Both the position numbers and the translations under genes were made by a program. 64,000 nucleotides of DNA from Pseudonocardia asaccharolytica DSM 44247 = NBRC 16224 (GTDB lineage Bacteria; Actinomycetota; Actinomycetes; Mycobacteriales; Pseudonocardiaceae), in contig NZ_AUII01000013.1 in NCBI RefSeq assembly GCF_000423625.1, forward strand, positions 49,401 through 113,400, read 5' to 3'. The notes beneath the pieces were generated by a model, which was given only the letters and a program-made list of their open reading frames with translations, was not told the origin of the DNA and did not search any database. Shown here piece by piece: positions 1 through 7,053 of the stretch. Within the stretch, counting starts at the first letter, position 1, and every line of letters starts with the position of its first letter.

Positions 1-2
1 TG

Positions 3-686
3 TACTCCCGCCCGGCCGGGTCGACGGTGTGGACGCAGGTGCGGGGCGGGAAGGTCAGCGTGTCCGGTGGGCGGATGGCCCGCCCGGTGGACGACTACGA
101 GTACACCGCTGGTGTCCCGATGACGTACCGGATCGTGGGGTTGTCGTCGCCGGAGGGCGCGGCGGATGTGGTGACCGCGACGGCGCAGGTGATTCGGTCT
201 GGGGACCCGGCGCACGCGTGGATCAAGTTCATCGCCGCCCCGTACCTGAACCGGAAGATCACCTTGACGGGGTGGTCGCCGATCACGCGGGCGGCCCGCA
301 ACGCAACCTACGACGTCAAGGGGCGGATCCCGCCGGTCGTCGTGACCGATGTGCACTCGTCGCGTCGGGTAGAGATCCAGGTCCGCACCGGCGATATCGA
401 CGACACGGAGCGGCTGGACGCGGCGCTGAGCCAAGGGCATCCGATCTTTCTGCACACCTGCTCGGGCACGCCGCTGCCGAGCATGTACGCCGCGGTCGGC
501 GAGTACGAGTGGGCGCCTCCGACCCCACGGTCGGCGGCGGCGCAGTGGCGGATCCCGCTGACCGAGGTGACCGCCCCGCCCCCGTCCGTGGTCGGCGCCT
601 CGACTACCTGGGAGACGGTGCTAGCCCAGTACGGCACCTGGCAGGAGCTGCTCGACGCGGCCGGGACCTGGCAGGAGATCCAGTAG
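3..686 (+). CDS. Phage tail protein, 5' end outside the window
   Basis: The reading frame is open to the left edge, so the true start probably lies outside; the first start-like codon inside is GTG at 27. The visible 228 codons begin with a YSRPAGSTVW segment and read as a mixed beta-strand protein without membrane segment or signal. Its place directly before a DUF5047-type tail protein, with no gap between stop and next start, suggests a distal or minor tail subunit of a siphovirus. The C-terminus carries a repeated W-x-x-x-L/T-W-Q-E pattern (TWETVLAQYGTWQELLDAAGTWQEIQ split as TWETVLAQYGTWQEL and AAGTWQEIQ) whose role is unknown. Assignment to tail is by context and general resemblance to actinophage tail proteins. 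Confidence 0.6.
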   Translation, partial: YSRPAGSTVWTQVRGGKVSVSGGRMARPVDDYEYTAGVPMTYRIVGLSSPEGAADVVTATAQVIRSGDPAHAWIKFIAAPYLNRKITLTGWSPITRAARNATYDVKGRIPPVVVTDVHSSRRVEIQVRTGDIDDTERLDAALSQGHPIFLHTCSGTPLPSMYAAVGEYEWAPPTPRSAAAQWRIPLTEVTAPPPSVVGASTTWETVLAQYGTWQELLDAAGTWQEIQ

Positions 687-2609
687 ATGTACGAGGTGTC
701 CGCGCGGTTCGCCGAGGTCGTCACCGGCTCGCACCGTGCCGTGTCCCGGGTGCAGGTCCTCACCGACACGCAGTTCGGGACGACCCCGACCGGCGGCATC
801 GAGCTGCCGCTGCTCGGCGGGGACGTCAAGCTCGGCTCCACATCGGACGTCAAAGCCACACTGAGCGTGACCGTGCCCGGTGACTACTGGGAGCTGTGCC
901 AGCCCTACGGCAACGAGCTGTTCGTCGAGCGCGGCATCGACTTCGGTGACGGCACCCGCGAGCTCGTGCCGCTCGGCTACTACCGCATCGACGAGGTCGT
1001 CCAGGACGACGCCCCGTGGGGGCCGATCCGCGTCACCTGCTCGGACCGGATCAAGCAGATGCAACAGAACCGGGTGCTGTACCCCTACCAGGTCCCGGCC
1101 GGTGGCCTGTCGCATCGGGTGATCTTCCACCGGCTCGTCAACGGCGACCCCGCCGTGTCCGGGCAGCCCTCGCAGGAGGGCTACGGAATGTACATCTACC
1201 ACTCGGTCCCGATCCACTGGCAGGGCTACGACCCGGACACGACGATCGTCCCGGCCGGGCAGGTCGTCGAGGACTCCACCTACGAGTTCCTGGCGAAGCT
1301 CGCCGCCGGGAAAGGCTGCGTGCTGATCTTCGACGAGGCCGGGGAGCTGTGGGTGACCCCGCGGGACCGCGACCCGTCCGAGCAGGCGGTGTACACGCTG
1401 CGCACCGGCCGCACCGGCACCCTGGTCCGCGCGTCGCGGTCGGTGTCCCGCGAGGGCGTGTACAACATCGTGTCGGCGTACGGGTCGGACTCTGCGCACC
1501 CGACCGGCTATCAGCTGGCGTACAACAACGACCGCAACAGCCCGCTGTTCTGGTCCGGGAAGTTCGGGGCCGCCCCCCGCTACTACGCGTCACCGGTGCT
1601 CAAGACGGCTGAGGCGGTCGAGCAAGCCGCCGCGACCGTGCTGGCCCGCTACACCGGGCTCCCCTCCAACGTCTCCGTCTGGAGCGTGCCGCACCCGGCG
1701 TTGCGGCCTCTCGACGTTGTGGACGCGGCGATCGGGACCACGCTGGAGCGGCACGTCATCGACAACCTGACCGTGCCGCTCGTCGGGGACGCCCCGCTCG
1801 AGGTGGTGACCCGTCAGCTGAATCCGGTGGGGTCGATCGAGACGCAGCCTGACCCGACGCCGACGCCGGACCCGGACCCCGGTGATCCGGGTAACCCCGG
1901 TAACCCGGACCCGGGTCCGGGTGGGCCGGAGGACGGCACGCAGGCCGCGGCGATTCTGGGCTGGGGCCCGGTTGTCGATGGTGACGAGTTCCAGTACACC
2001 GGCGCGCCGAGCTCGGCGAAGTGGGTGATGTATGACGGGCCGGGGCACGCGGGGAATGGTCGCCGTACGCCGTCGGCGTTTTCGGTCGCTAACGGCATCT
2101 TGACCTGCTACGGGAACGCGGGCGGGGATACCGGTGGGATGGCGTTCCGCCGCGACGAGTACGGCTGCCGCATCGAGGTGCGGATGCGCACGTATTCGAT
2201 TGATCCGGGTGCGGGCGGTAACCGCTACCACCCGGTCCTGATTACGTGGCCGACGTCGGACGAGTGGCCGGCCGGGGCGGAGTACGACTTCTTTGAGACA
2301 AACTGTGATTCCGGTAAGGCGGAGGCGTATCTGCACTATCCGAACCATCAGCCGATCGTGCAAGAGTACGCCTCCAAACCAATGGATATCCAGAATTGGC
2401 ATAATTACGCGTTCGAGTGGAATCCGTCGGCGCGCACATTGAAGAGCTGGATTGATGGCGAATACTTTTTCGAGTTCTCCGGGCGGGTCGCCGAAGCCCC
2501 CGGACCCATGCACCTCACTTTCCAGCTCGATGCGTTCTATCCGAACGGTTTCAACCCCGCCAAGATGGAGGCCATGTGGGTACGGATCTACAATCGGCCG
2601 AACGCATGA
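687..2609 (+). CDS. Phage minor tail protein: DUF5047-like domain plus GH16-like glycan-binding/hydrolase domain
   Basis: The ATG follows the upstream TAG directly. Residues about 1-370 resemble the DUF5047 family of actinophage tail proteins (opening MYEVSARFAEVVTGSHRAV). A Pro/Asp/Gly linker spans about 377-418. Residues about 420-640 look like a concanavalin-type beta-sandwich of glycoside hydrolase family 16: E532-Y-D-F-F-E537 fits the ExDxxE catalytic signature, and W-rich strands (NWHNYAFEW, MEAMWVRIYN) match the fold. The likely role is recognition or cleavage of host surface polysaccharide at the tail tip. The last 600 bases use visibly more A/T at third positions than the first 1,100, which suggests that the GH16 module was acquired separately. 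Tail role is well supported by context; enzyme activity is inferred from the motif only. Confidence 0.75.
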   Translation: MYEVSARFAEVVTGSHRAVSRVQVLTDTQFGTTPTGGIELPLLGGDVKLGSTSDVKATLSVTVPGDYWELCQPYGNELFVERGIDFGDGTRELVPLGYYRIDEVVQDDAPWGPIRVTCSDRIKQMQQNRVLYPYQVPAGGLSHRVIFHRLVNGDPAVSGQPSQEGYGMYIYHSVPIHWQGYDPDTTIVPAGQVVEDSTYEFLAKLAAGKGCVLIFDEAGELWVTPRDRDPSEQAVYTLRTGRTGTLVRASRSVSREGVYNIVSAYGSDSAHPTGYQLAYNNDRNSPLFWSGKFGAAPRYYASPVLKTAEAVEQAAATVLARYTGLPSNVSVWSVPHPALRPLDVVDAAIGTTLERHVIDNLTVPLVGDAPLEVVTRQLNPVGSIETQPDPTPTPDPDPGDPGNPGNPDPGPGGPEDGTQAAAILGWGPVVDGDEFQYTGAPSSAKWVMYDGPGHAGNGRRTPSAFSVANGILTCYGNAGGDTGGMAFRRDEYGCRIEVRMRTYSIDPGAGGNRYHPVLITWPTSDEWPAGAEYDFFETNCDSGKAEAYLHYPNHQPIVQEYASKPMDIQNWHNYAFEWNPSARTLKSWIDGEYFFEFSGRVAEAPGPMHLTFQLDAFYPNGFNPAKMEAMWVRIYNRPNA

Positions 2610-3238
2610 ACGCCCATGATGTGGCGATACCGGCGGTGTGCTTCGTCTTCCCACGCCTCACCGGCTCGGCGCTGGAAACCGTCCTTCCCCCGGTTGAACC
2701 GTGTGCGTTGCCGTCCCTGCGCTCGCAGCCTCTGGTCATGCAGGTGGTTCGCCATCGCCATCTTGCAGGCCAGGCAGCTCCGGCCCCCGGCTTTCGTCGT
2801 GGACGGCACGAGGTTAGGTGCCACCAGGTCGTGCCCGAGGGCACACGTCGCCTTGCGCGCTTGGACATGCGAGCCATTGCGCACCGAATCGTCAGTGTTC
2901 TCCGAGCGTGTGCCCCAGTACAGATTCTCGACGCAGTTGTTCGCTGGGTCGTCGTCGCGGTGAAGGGCGTTCGGTTTGTCATCTGGCGGCTCACCTACGA
3001 AGGCCAGCAGGACGAGGCGGTGAACCTTCGCGGTGGTGTGCACGTTGTCGTCGCCGACGAGGGTCACCCCGATGTACCCGTGAGGGATGATCGTTGCACC
3101 TTTGAGTATCCGTCCTGGCCGCCAGGTCCGGGTTCCCCACCGATTGCCCGAGTAGAAGCCGAGACTGCGCACTCGGCCTTTCGAGCTGACTTCGTATCGG
3201 TCCTTGTATCCCGGGATAGGACGCCATCGCTCAACCAC
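2588..3238 (-). CDS. HNH homing endonuclease with NUMOD4 and zinc-finger motifs
   Basis: The 216-residue protein starts with a NUMOD4-like segment (ERWRPIPGYKDRYEVSSKG, then RVRSL), typical of phage homing endonucleases. The HNH core is visible as VHRLVLLAF (H73) followed by HRDDDPANN (H93, N100, N101) and VENLYWGT. Near the C-terminus C132-x3-H136 and C155-x2-C158 form a probable zinc site, seen in several actinophage HNH proteins. The gene lies antisense inside a + strand tail operon and its 3' end overlaps the last 22 bases of the upstream tail gene. This is the usual situation of a free-standing mobile endonuclease that spreads by cutting intron-less or gene-less alleles. The start at 3238 gives a complete NUMOD4 motif. 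Confidence 0.85.
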   Translation of the reverse strand: MVERWRPIPGYKDRYEVSSKGRVRSLGFYSGNRWGTRTWRPGRILKGATIIPHGYIGVTLVGDDNVHTTAKVHRLVLLAFVGEPPDDKPNALHRDDDPANNCVENLYWGTRSENTDDSVRNGSHVQARKATCALGHDLVAPNLVPSTTKAGGRSCLACKMAMANHLHDQRLRAQGRQRTRFNRGKDGFQRRAGEAWEDEAHRRYRHIMGVHAFGRL

Positions 3239-3278
3239 GCATGCAGTCTACAGCGGATAGATAATTTCAGGGTGACCG

Positions 3279-3524
3279 ATGGCTAACGACCTGTCCGCGC
3301 TGTTCCTCACGCGCACCCCCGACGGCGCCGTCGCCCCCCTCATGGGCGCCTGGCTCACCGCCTGGAACCCCACCACCTACGAGAACACCGTCAACATCGG
3401 CGGCGCCGTGATCCTGCAGAACCTGCCCGTGGTCAACCCCGCCGGGGTCGCCGTGGGAATCGTGCTGCTCGCGAACACCGCCGCCGGCCCGATCATCCTC
3501 GGCCGCATCTACCAGACCACCTAA
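3279..3524 (+). CDS. Small phage structural-region protein
   Basis: This 81-residue protein (MANDLSALFLTRTPDGAVAP at the start) has no recognisable catalytic motif, signal peptide or convincing membrane helix; alternating hydrophobic residues suggest a small beta-rich fold. It lies between two tail genes and is followed after 11 bases by the next one, whose Shine-Dalgarno AAGGAGG sits on its stop codon. Conserved synteny suggests a minor virion or tail-assembly component, but I do not recognise the family. Confidence 0.6.
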   Translation: MANDLSALFLTRTPDGAVAPLMGAWLTAWNPTTYENTVNIGGAVILQNLPVVNPAGVAVGIVLLANTAAGPIILGRIYQTT

Positions 3525-3535
3525 GGAGGGCACCG

Positions 3536-4213
3536 ATGGGATCGACGACACGGTTCGGGCTGCGGTATCCGGGGCTCGGGGACGCCCCGAACGGGCCGCA
3601 GCTCGCCCAGCAGCTGGCCGAGGACACTGAGGGCTGGCTGGCCCGCGCCTACCCGTGCACGAGCTCGACCCGCCCGACCGGGGTGGGTGAGGGGTTCCTG
3701 ATCCGCGAGGCCGACACCGGCAGTGTGCTGATCTACACCGGCGCGGACTGGGTGGCGGTCGGCGGGTCCGGCGGCGGCGGCGGGGGTGGCGGGTCGAGCG
3801 CGTACGCGTCCTACGCCGCGACCGCCGCCCAGTCCATTCCCTCCGGCGCCGACACGGTGGTCGCGTTCGGGGTGGAGACCGCCGCGCACGCCCTGGTCAC
3901 TCGCTCGACACAGGGGTCCGGGCACAAGTTCACCCTCGGTCAGAGCGGGCTGTGGGCGATCACCGCTGTGGCCCGGTTCGTCGCCGCCTCCAGCGAGCGC
4001 ACCTTCGAGCTGTTCACCGGGGGCGGCGCCACCCTGGCCAAGGCCGGCGGCCCCGGCCCGGGGCTGCCGTTCACGACAACGCTGTCGGCGACCCGGCAGC
4101 TGTCCGCGGGCACCACGGTGCGGCTGGAGGCGTGGCAGGACAGCGGGGGCTCGCTCGCGCTCGAACCGAACGGCGGAAATTGGGTGCACATCGACTTCGC
4201 GCTCGTCGGCTGA
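3536..4213 (+). CDS. Phage minor tail / receptor-binding-type protein with glycine hinge
   Basis: A strong AAGGAGG precedes the ATG. The N-terminal 80 residues (MGSTTRFGLRYPGLGDAPNG) resemble short tail-attachment segments of actinophage minor tail proteins. A run of eight glycines at about 79-86 forms a hinge, followed by a C-terminal beta-rich domain (about 90-225) with a jelly-roll-like pattern ending GNWVHIDFALVG. That layout is typical of phage tail fibres or head decorations with a C1q-like tip. I infer a role in host adsorption; the exact family is not certain. Confidence 0.6.
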   Translation: MGSTTRFGLRYPGLGDAPNGPQLAQQLAEDTEGWLARAYPCTSSTRPTGVGEGFLIREADTGSVLIYTGADWVAVGGSGGGGGGGGSSAYASYAATAAQSIPSGADTVVAFGVETAAHALVTRSTQGSGHKFTLGQSGLWAITAVARFVAASSERTFELFTGGGATLAKAGGPGPGLPFTTTLSATRQLSAGTTVRLEAWQDSGGSLALEPNGGNWVHIDFALVG

Positions 4214-4247
4214 CCAACGACCCTCGGAGGACTGATGTGGGTGTCGG

Positions 4248-4475
4248 ATGCGGGTGAGGTACGGGCGGCTGCACGCGACGCTGCTGGTGCTCGGCGGGAT
4301 GGCCCTGGCCGGCTACGAGGCGGTCGCGGTACCGGAGCCGAGGATGGCGATCCTCGGCCTGGCCGCGGCGATGATGGGGCTTCCGGGTGCGGTGCTGGGG
4401 GACCGGCTGATGGCACGGATCCTCGGCGGACAGAAACCGGAGCCGAGCCCGGACCAGAAGCCGGAGGCACCGTGA
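4248..4475 (+). CDS. Small phage membrane protein (two predicted helices)
   Basis: The 75-residue product has two hydrophobic stretches, about residues 8-26 (LHATLLVLGGMALAGYEAV) and 31-52, and a charged, Pro/Glu/Lys-rich tail (QKPEPSPDQKPEAP). A GGAGG lies about 20 bases upstream of the ATG at 4248, and the stop overlaps the GTG of the next gene. Its place in the lysis module before endolysin and holin suggests a holin-like or accessory lysis role, but the family is not recognised. Confidence 0.55.
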   Translation: MRVRYGRLHATLLVLGGMALAGYEAVAVPEPRMAILGLAAAMMGLPGAVLGDRLMARILGGQKPEPSPDQKPEAP

Positions 4476-4579
4476 TCGCGCGGGCAGCACGCATGCTGGG
4501 CTGCTACCCGATCACCAGCGTGTACGTCGCGCTGTGCACCCTGCTGGTGCTGGCGCTCGCGCAGGGCTGGCTCGGATGA
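4472..4579 (+). CDS. 35-residue hydrophobic phage peptide
   Basis: A GTG overlaps the upstream TGA (GTGA) and the gene ends in an ATGA overlap with the next, so translation is probably coupled on both sides. The product is almost entirely one hydrophobic helix (YPITSVYVALCTLLVLALAQ) preceded by a short basic start (IARAARM). It is one of three tiny tightly packed genes before the endolysin. A role as small membrane lysis protein is possible; nothing more can be read from the sequence. Confidence 0.5.
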   Translation: MIARAARMLGCYPITSVYVALCTLLVLALAQGWLG

Positions 4580-4758
4580 CCGCGGCCGAGCCGACCGCGT
4601 TCCCCGGCGGCTGGCTGGCCGAGGCCGAGCGGCAGTGGACGCGGCGGGAGACCGCGCTGCGCGCCGCGCTCGACGAGCTCGCGCTGTGGCGGGCACTGGC
4701 GCCGCTGCTGCCCTACGCCGTGCCGGTCCCGCGCCGACGACCGCGGAGGCTGCGGTGA
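4576..4758 (+). CDS. 60-residue charged phage protein
   Basis: It begins in an ATGA overlap and ends in a GTGA overlap with the endolysin, which supports this start. The product is mostly one amphipathic alpha-helix (WLAEAERQWTRRETALRAAL) with a basic tail (PVPRRRPRRLR). No family is recognised. The unbroken chain of overlaps from 4472 to 4758 indicates one translationally coupled unit with the endolysin, so it may modulate lysis, but function is unknown. Confidence 0.5.
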   Translation: MTAAEPTAFPGGWLAEAERQWTRRETALRAALDELALWRALAPLLPYAVPVPRRRPRRLR

Positions 4759-5642
4759 GCGCCGTCGACTCCCTCGCGGCGTGGGGCATCCTGCGCGCAC
4801 CCGAGGTGGCCGCCATCGCCGCCGGGGTCGGTCTCGAGCTCGCGGCCGCGGCGACGCTGCTGGAGAAAGAGAGTGCGGGCGGCCGCAACGTGTGGGGCCA
4901 CGACAGTGTGTCCACCGGCGGCTACTACGAGAAGGGTGGCCCGGTCACCCGCGAGAACTACACCGCCTGGAAACCGCACCGCGGCCGTCTCGGGTCGCAG
5001 GGTGTGGGCCCGTGCCAGCTGACCTGGCCCGGCTACCAGGACCAGGCCGACCGGGCCGGCGGCTGCTGGGACCCGCTGGTCAGCATGCGCGTCGGGTTCG
5101 CCGTGCTGGCCGGGCACATCGGCCGCCACGGGCTGCGCGACGGGTTCCGCCGCTACAACGGCAGCGGGCCCGCAGCCGAGCGCTACGCCGACGACGCCAT
5201 GGCCAAGCTCGCGAAGTGGCGCGACCGGCTCGGCACCCACCACCCATCCCCGGCCCCTCGAGGAGGTCCGCTCATGGCCCTGTCCGACGCCGAGCAAGGC
5301 GAGCTGCTCGCGCTGGTGCGCACCCTGCACCACCAGCTGTACGCCGGCGAAGGCGACCCCGCCACCGGCCGCGCCGGCTGGCGCACCTGGGCCGGTGGCA
5401 CCGACGAGACGCTGACGGTCGTCGACTACCTGCGCCGGGCCAACGTCGAGACCCGCCAGCTCCACCCGAACTTGATCAGCCTGCACCAGAAGGTGGATCG
5501 GCTCACGGCGCGGGAGACAGACCGGGCGACGCCGCCGGCGGGGCCTGGCGGCGGGGCGCCGGTGGATCTGGACGCGCTCGCCGCCCGGGTGGTCGAGCTG
5601 CTCGCGCAGCGGCTCGCACAGTCCAACAACCAAGAGAGGTGA
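4755..5642 (+). CDS. Phage endolysin with lysozyme-like catalytic domain
   Basis: GTG overlaps the upstream stop; the product is 295 residues. Residues about 10-165 form a lysozyme/transglycosylase-like domain: LLEKESAGGRNVWGHD carries the probable catalytic acid (E39), followed by YYEKGGPVTRENY, GVGPCQLTWPGYQ and GLRDGFRRYNGSG. This type degrades host peptidoglycan at the end of the lytic cycle. Residues 174-295 form a second region with a coiled-coil-like end (HPNLISLHQKVDRL, then ALAARVVELLAQRLAQ), likely for wall binding or oligomerisation. An internal ATG with its own strong ribosome site opens exactly this region (see separate entry). The stop lies within GAGGTGA, which also supplies the ribosome site of the holin downstream. 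Confidence 0.8.
   Translation: MSAVDSLAAWGILRAPEVAAIAAGVGLELAAAATLLEKESAGGRNVWGHDSVSTGGYYEKGGPVTRENYTAWKPHRGRLGSQGVGPCQLTWPGYQDQADRAGGCWDPLVSMRVGFAVLAGHIGRHGLRDGFRRYNGSGPAAERYADDAMAKLAKWRDRLGTHHPSPAPRGGPLMALSDAEQGELLALVRTLHHQLYAGEGDPATGRAGWRTWAGGTDETLTVVDYLRRANVETRQLHPNLISLHQKVDRLTARETDRATPPAGPGGGAPVDLDALAARVVELLAQRLAQSNNQER
5261..5276 (+). promoter_or_regulatory. Internal Shine-Dalgarno and ATG inside the endolysin gene
   Basis: AGGAGG at 5261-5266 lies 7 bases before an in-frame ATG at 5274-5276 (codon 174 of the endolysin). Translation from here would give a 122-residue C-terminal isoform, 5274-5642, beginning MALSDAEQGELLALV. The site falls exactly at the domain boundary, after a Pro-rich hinge. 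Some phage endolysins are known to make such a separate binding-domain isoform that assembles with the full-length enzyme; that this one does so is inference. Confidence 0.6.
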
Positions 5643-5647
5643 TCGAG

Positions 5648-5899
5648 ATGGGTGAGCATTCCTGGGTGGGCGACGACGCCCCCGACCACGCCCCGCCGGC
5701 GGTGGTGGAGGCCAAGGTGTGGGCGTCGACGCTGGTCACGCTCGCCGCGAGCGTGGGGGTGGCGCTGCTCAACGCGGTGCAGGACCAGCCGACGTTGCTG
5801 GGCGGGCTCCCGCCGTGGCTACAGACGCTGCTGCTGGCGCTGGTGCCGCCACTGCTGGCGTTCGTGGCCGGCTACGCCAAGCGCTCCAACCGCGTCTGA
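5648..5899 (+). CDS. Phage holin
   Basis: The 83-residue protein has an acidic N-terminus (GEHSWVGDDAPDH), a first membrane helix at about 26-45 (WASTLVTLAASVGVALLNAV) and a second at about 58-76 (WLQTLLLALVPPLLAFVAGY), and ends with a basic KRSNR. Size, topology and position right after the endolysin fit a small two-helix holin that forms inner-membrane holes for endolysin release. AGAGG lies 7 bases upstream of the ATG. A hairpin follows 31 bases after the stop, so this appears to be the last gene of the late operon. Confidence 0.75.
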   Translation: MGEHSWVGDDAPDHAPPAVVEAKVWASTLVTLAASVGVALLNAVQDQPTLLGGLPPWLQTLLLALVPPLLAFVAGYAKRSNRV

Positions 5900-5930
5900 G
5901 AGCCTGAGTCGGTCCGCTCCCCAGCAGGGC

Positions 5931-5973
5931 ACAGCGCCCCTCACCCGCTCCCCCCAACGGCGAGGGGCGCTGT
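5931..5973. terminator. Bidirectional terminator between the lysis module and the convergent operon
   Basis: A perfect 12-base inverted repeat (5931-5942 and 5962-5973, ACAGCGCCCCTC and its complement) encloses a 19-base loop. It lies between the holin stop and the stop of the convergent gene at 5980. Only a short T-rich tail follows, which is common for actinobacterial terminators. Confidence 0.7.
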
Positions 5974-5979
5974 TCCGTG

Positions 5980-6699
5980 TCAACTGGCCTTCGACCAGGT
6001 GCAGCCGCCGTTGGTCTTGAAGTACTTCCCATTCTTCAACGTCACGACGCCGGGCCCGGAGATGTTGTCGTTGTGGTCGATCCCCGACAGGCTCCCGCTG
6101 CCGTCCGAGACCTCGAAGTAGCACGAGCCCCCCACTCCCGGGCCCGGCGTCTTGTACTTGCCCGGCGCCATGTCTGGGCCGACCTCGTAGATTCCGTCCG
6201 AGACCGACGTCCGCGGACCCGCCGCGGCCGCAGCGGTCGGCTCCGGCGTCCACGCGACCGCCGGAGCCGTCGAGAAGGACCTCTCCGGGCAGTACGAGCG
6301 CTCCGCAGCAGCCACCAGAACCTCGGCCACCTGTGGCCCGAACTTCGTCGTCCCCATCGCCCCGACGAGGACCTCACGAGTGACCCCAGGGGTACCGATC
6401 GCATCGCACATGCGCCGCCCGAGCTCGATGATCTCGCTATGCGGCATGTCCGTGCTCAGCCCCGGCGTGTCGAGCACGTCCCGGAGGAACCGCTGCCCCG
6501 GGTCGGTCGGCGTCCACGGCGGCGGGAACGTCGGCGACGCCGCCGGTGAGGCCGATGGCGCCGCGGCACCGGTGGTCCGCAGCAGCGTGCCCGCGGTCGC
6601 CGCCGCGGCGAGCACAGCGATGACGGCGAGCCCGATCAGCCACGGCTTGCGACGCGCCGGGCGGCGCGGCTGGTCGGGGGCAGGGTCAGACGACATCAT
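5980..6699 (-). CDS. Membrane-anchored DUF732-like protein with a C-terminal beta domain
   Basis: The N-terminus is basic (RRPARRKP) followed by one membrane helix (WLIGLAVIAVLAAAATAG, about 20-37) and a Ser/Ala/Pro linker. Residues about 65-140 match the DUF732 pattern (FLRDVLDTPGL, CDAIGTPGVT, two Cys). Residues about 165-239 carry the actinobacterial secreted beta motif DGIYEVGPDMAPGKYKT, CYFEVSD, NGGCTW. The protein should face the outside of the cell. It is the last gene before the convergence with the phage lysis module; it could be element cargo such as a surface exclusion or exported factor, but no function is established. Confidence 0.65.
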   Translation of the reverse strand: MMSSDPAPDQPRRPARRKPWLIGLAVIAVLAAAATAGTLLRTTGAAAPSASPAASPTFPPPWTPTDPGQRFLRDVLDTPGLSTDMPHSEIIELGRRMCDAIGTPGVTREVLVGAMGTTKFGPQVAEVLVAAAERSYCPERSFSTAPAVAWTPEPTAAAAAGPRTSVSDGIYEVGPDMAPGKYKTPGPGVGGSCYFEVSDGSGSLSGIDHNDNISGPGVVTLKNGKYFKTNGGCTWSKAS

Positions 6700-6776
6700 G
6701 GCGCTCCGAACGGTTCAGGGCGGGTATCTGATCGTCGCGCGTCGGGTATGTCGTGTTACGACCCGTGACCGGATCG

Positions 6777-6989
6777 TCACCAGGGGGGCCGCACCGCCTC
6801 GTACGCGCGCCGGCCCCACCGGACCATCTGCCCGTCGCCTCCACACCGCCCGCAGTCGCGATAGCTGCGGGTGATCGGCGACCGCCACCGGCCGCTGCCC
6901 GAACACCAGTGGCAGCGTCGGTACGGCCAGACCACGCACTCGATCGCGTACAGGCCGAGCGCGACGACGGCGACGACCCACCACGTCAC
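6777..6989 (-). CDS. Small membrane protein with CxxCxGxG zinc-type motif
   Basis: From the GTG at 6989 the product is 70 residues: a membrane helix at the start (WWVVAVVALGLYAIECVVW) followed by CHWCSGSG and CGRCGGDG, the paired CxxCxGxG motif of DnaJ-type zinc domains. Similar tiny proteins occur beside transfer genes of actinomycete integrative elements. It follows the translocase gene on the same strand. The start is uncertain since no good ribosome site is visible and TTG codons lie upstream; function is unknown. Confidence 0.5.
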   Translation of the reverse strand: MTWWVVAVVALGLYAIECVVWPYRRCHWCSGSGRWRSPITRSYRDCGRCGGDGQMVRWGRRAYEAVRPPW

Positions 6990-7053
6990 GACGGGCAACC
7001 GAGGTTGACGCCCGGCAACCCGCGCCGGCAACCGCGTGACCTGCGGATACGGC

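Noticed and set aside
5274..5642. A separate, independent gene at the internal ATG
   Set aside because: It is in frame with the endolysin and shares its stop, so it is better described as a second start within one gene.
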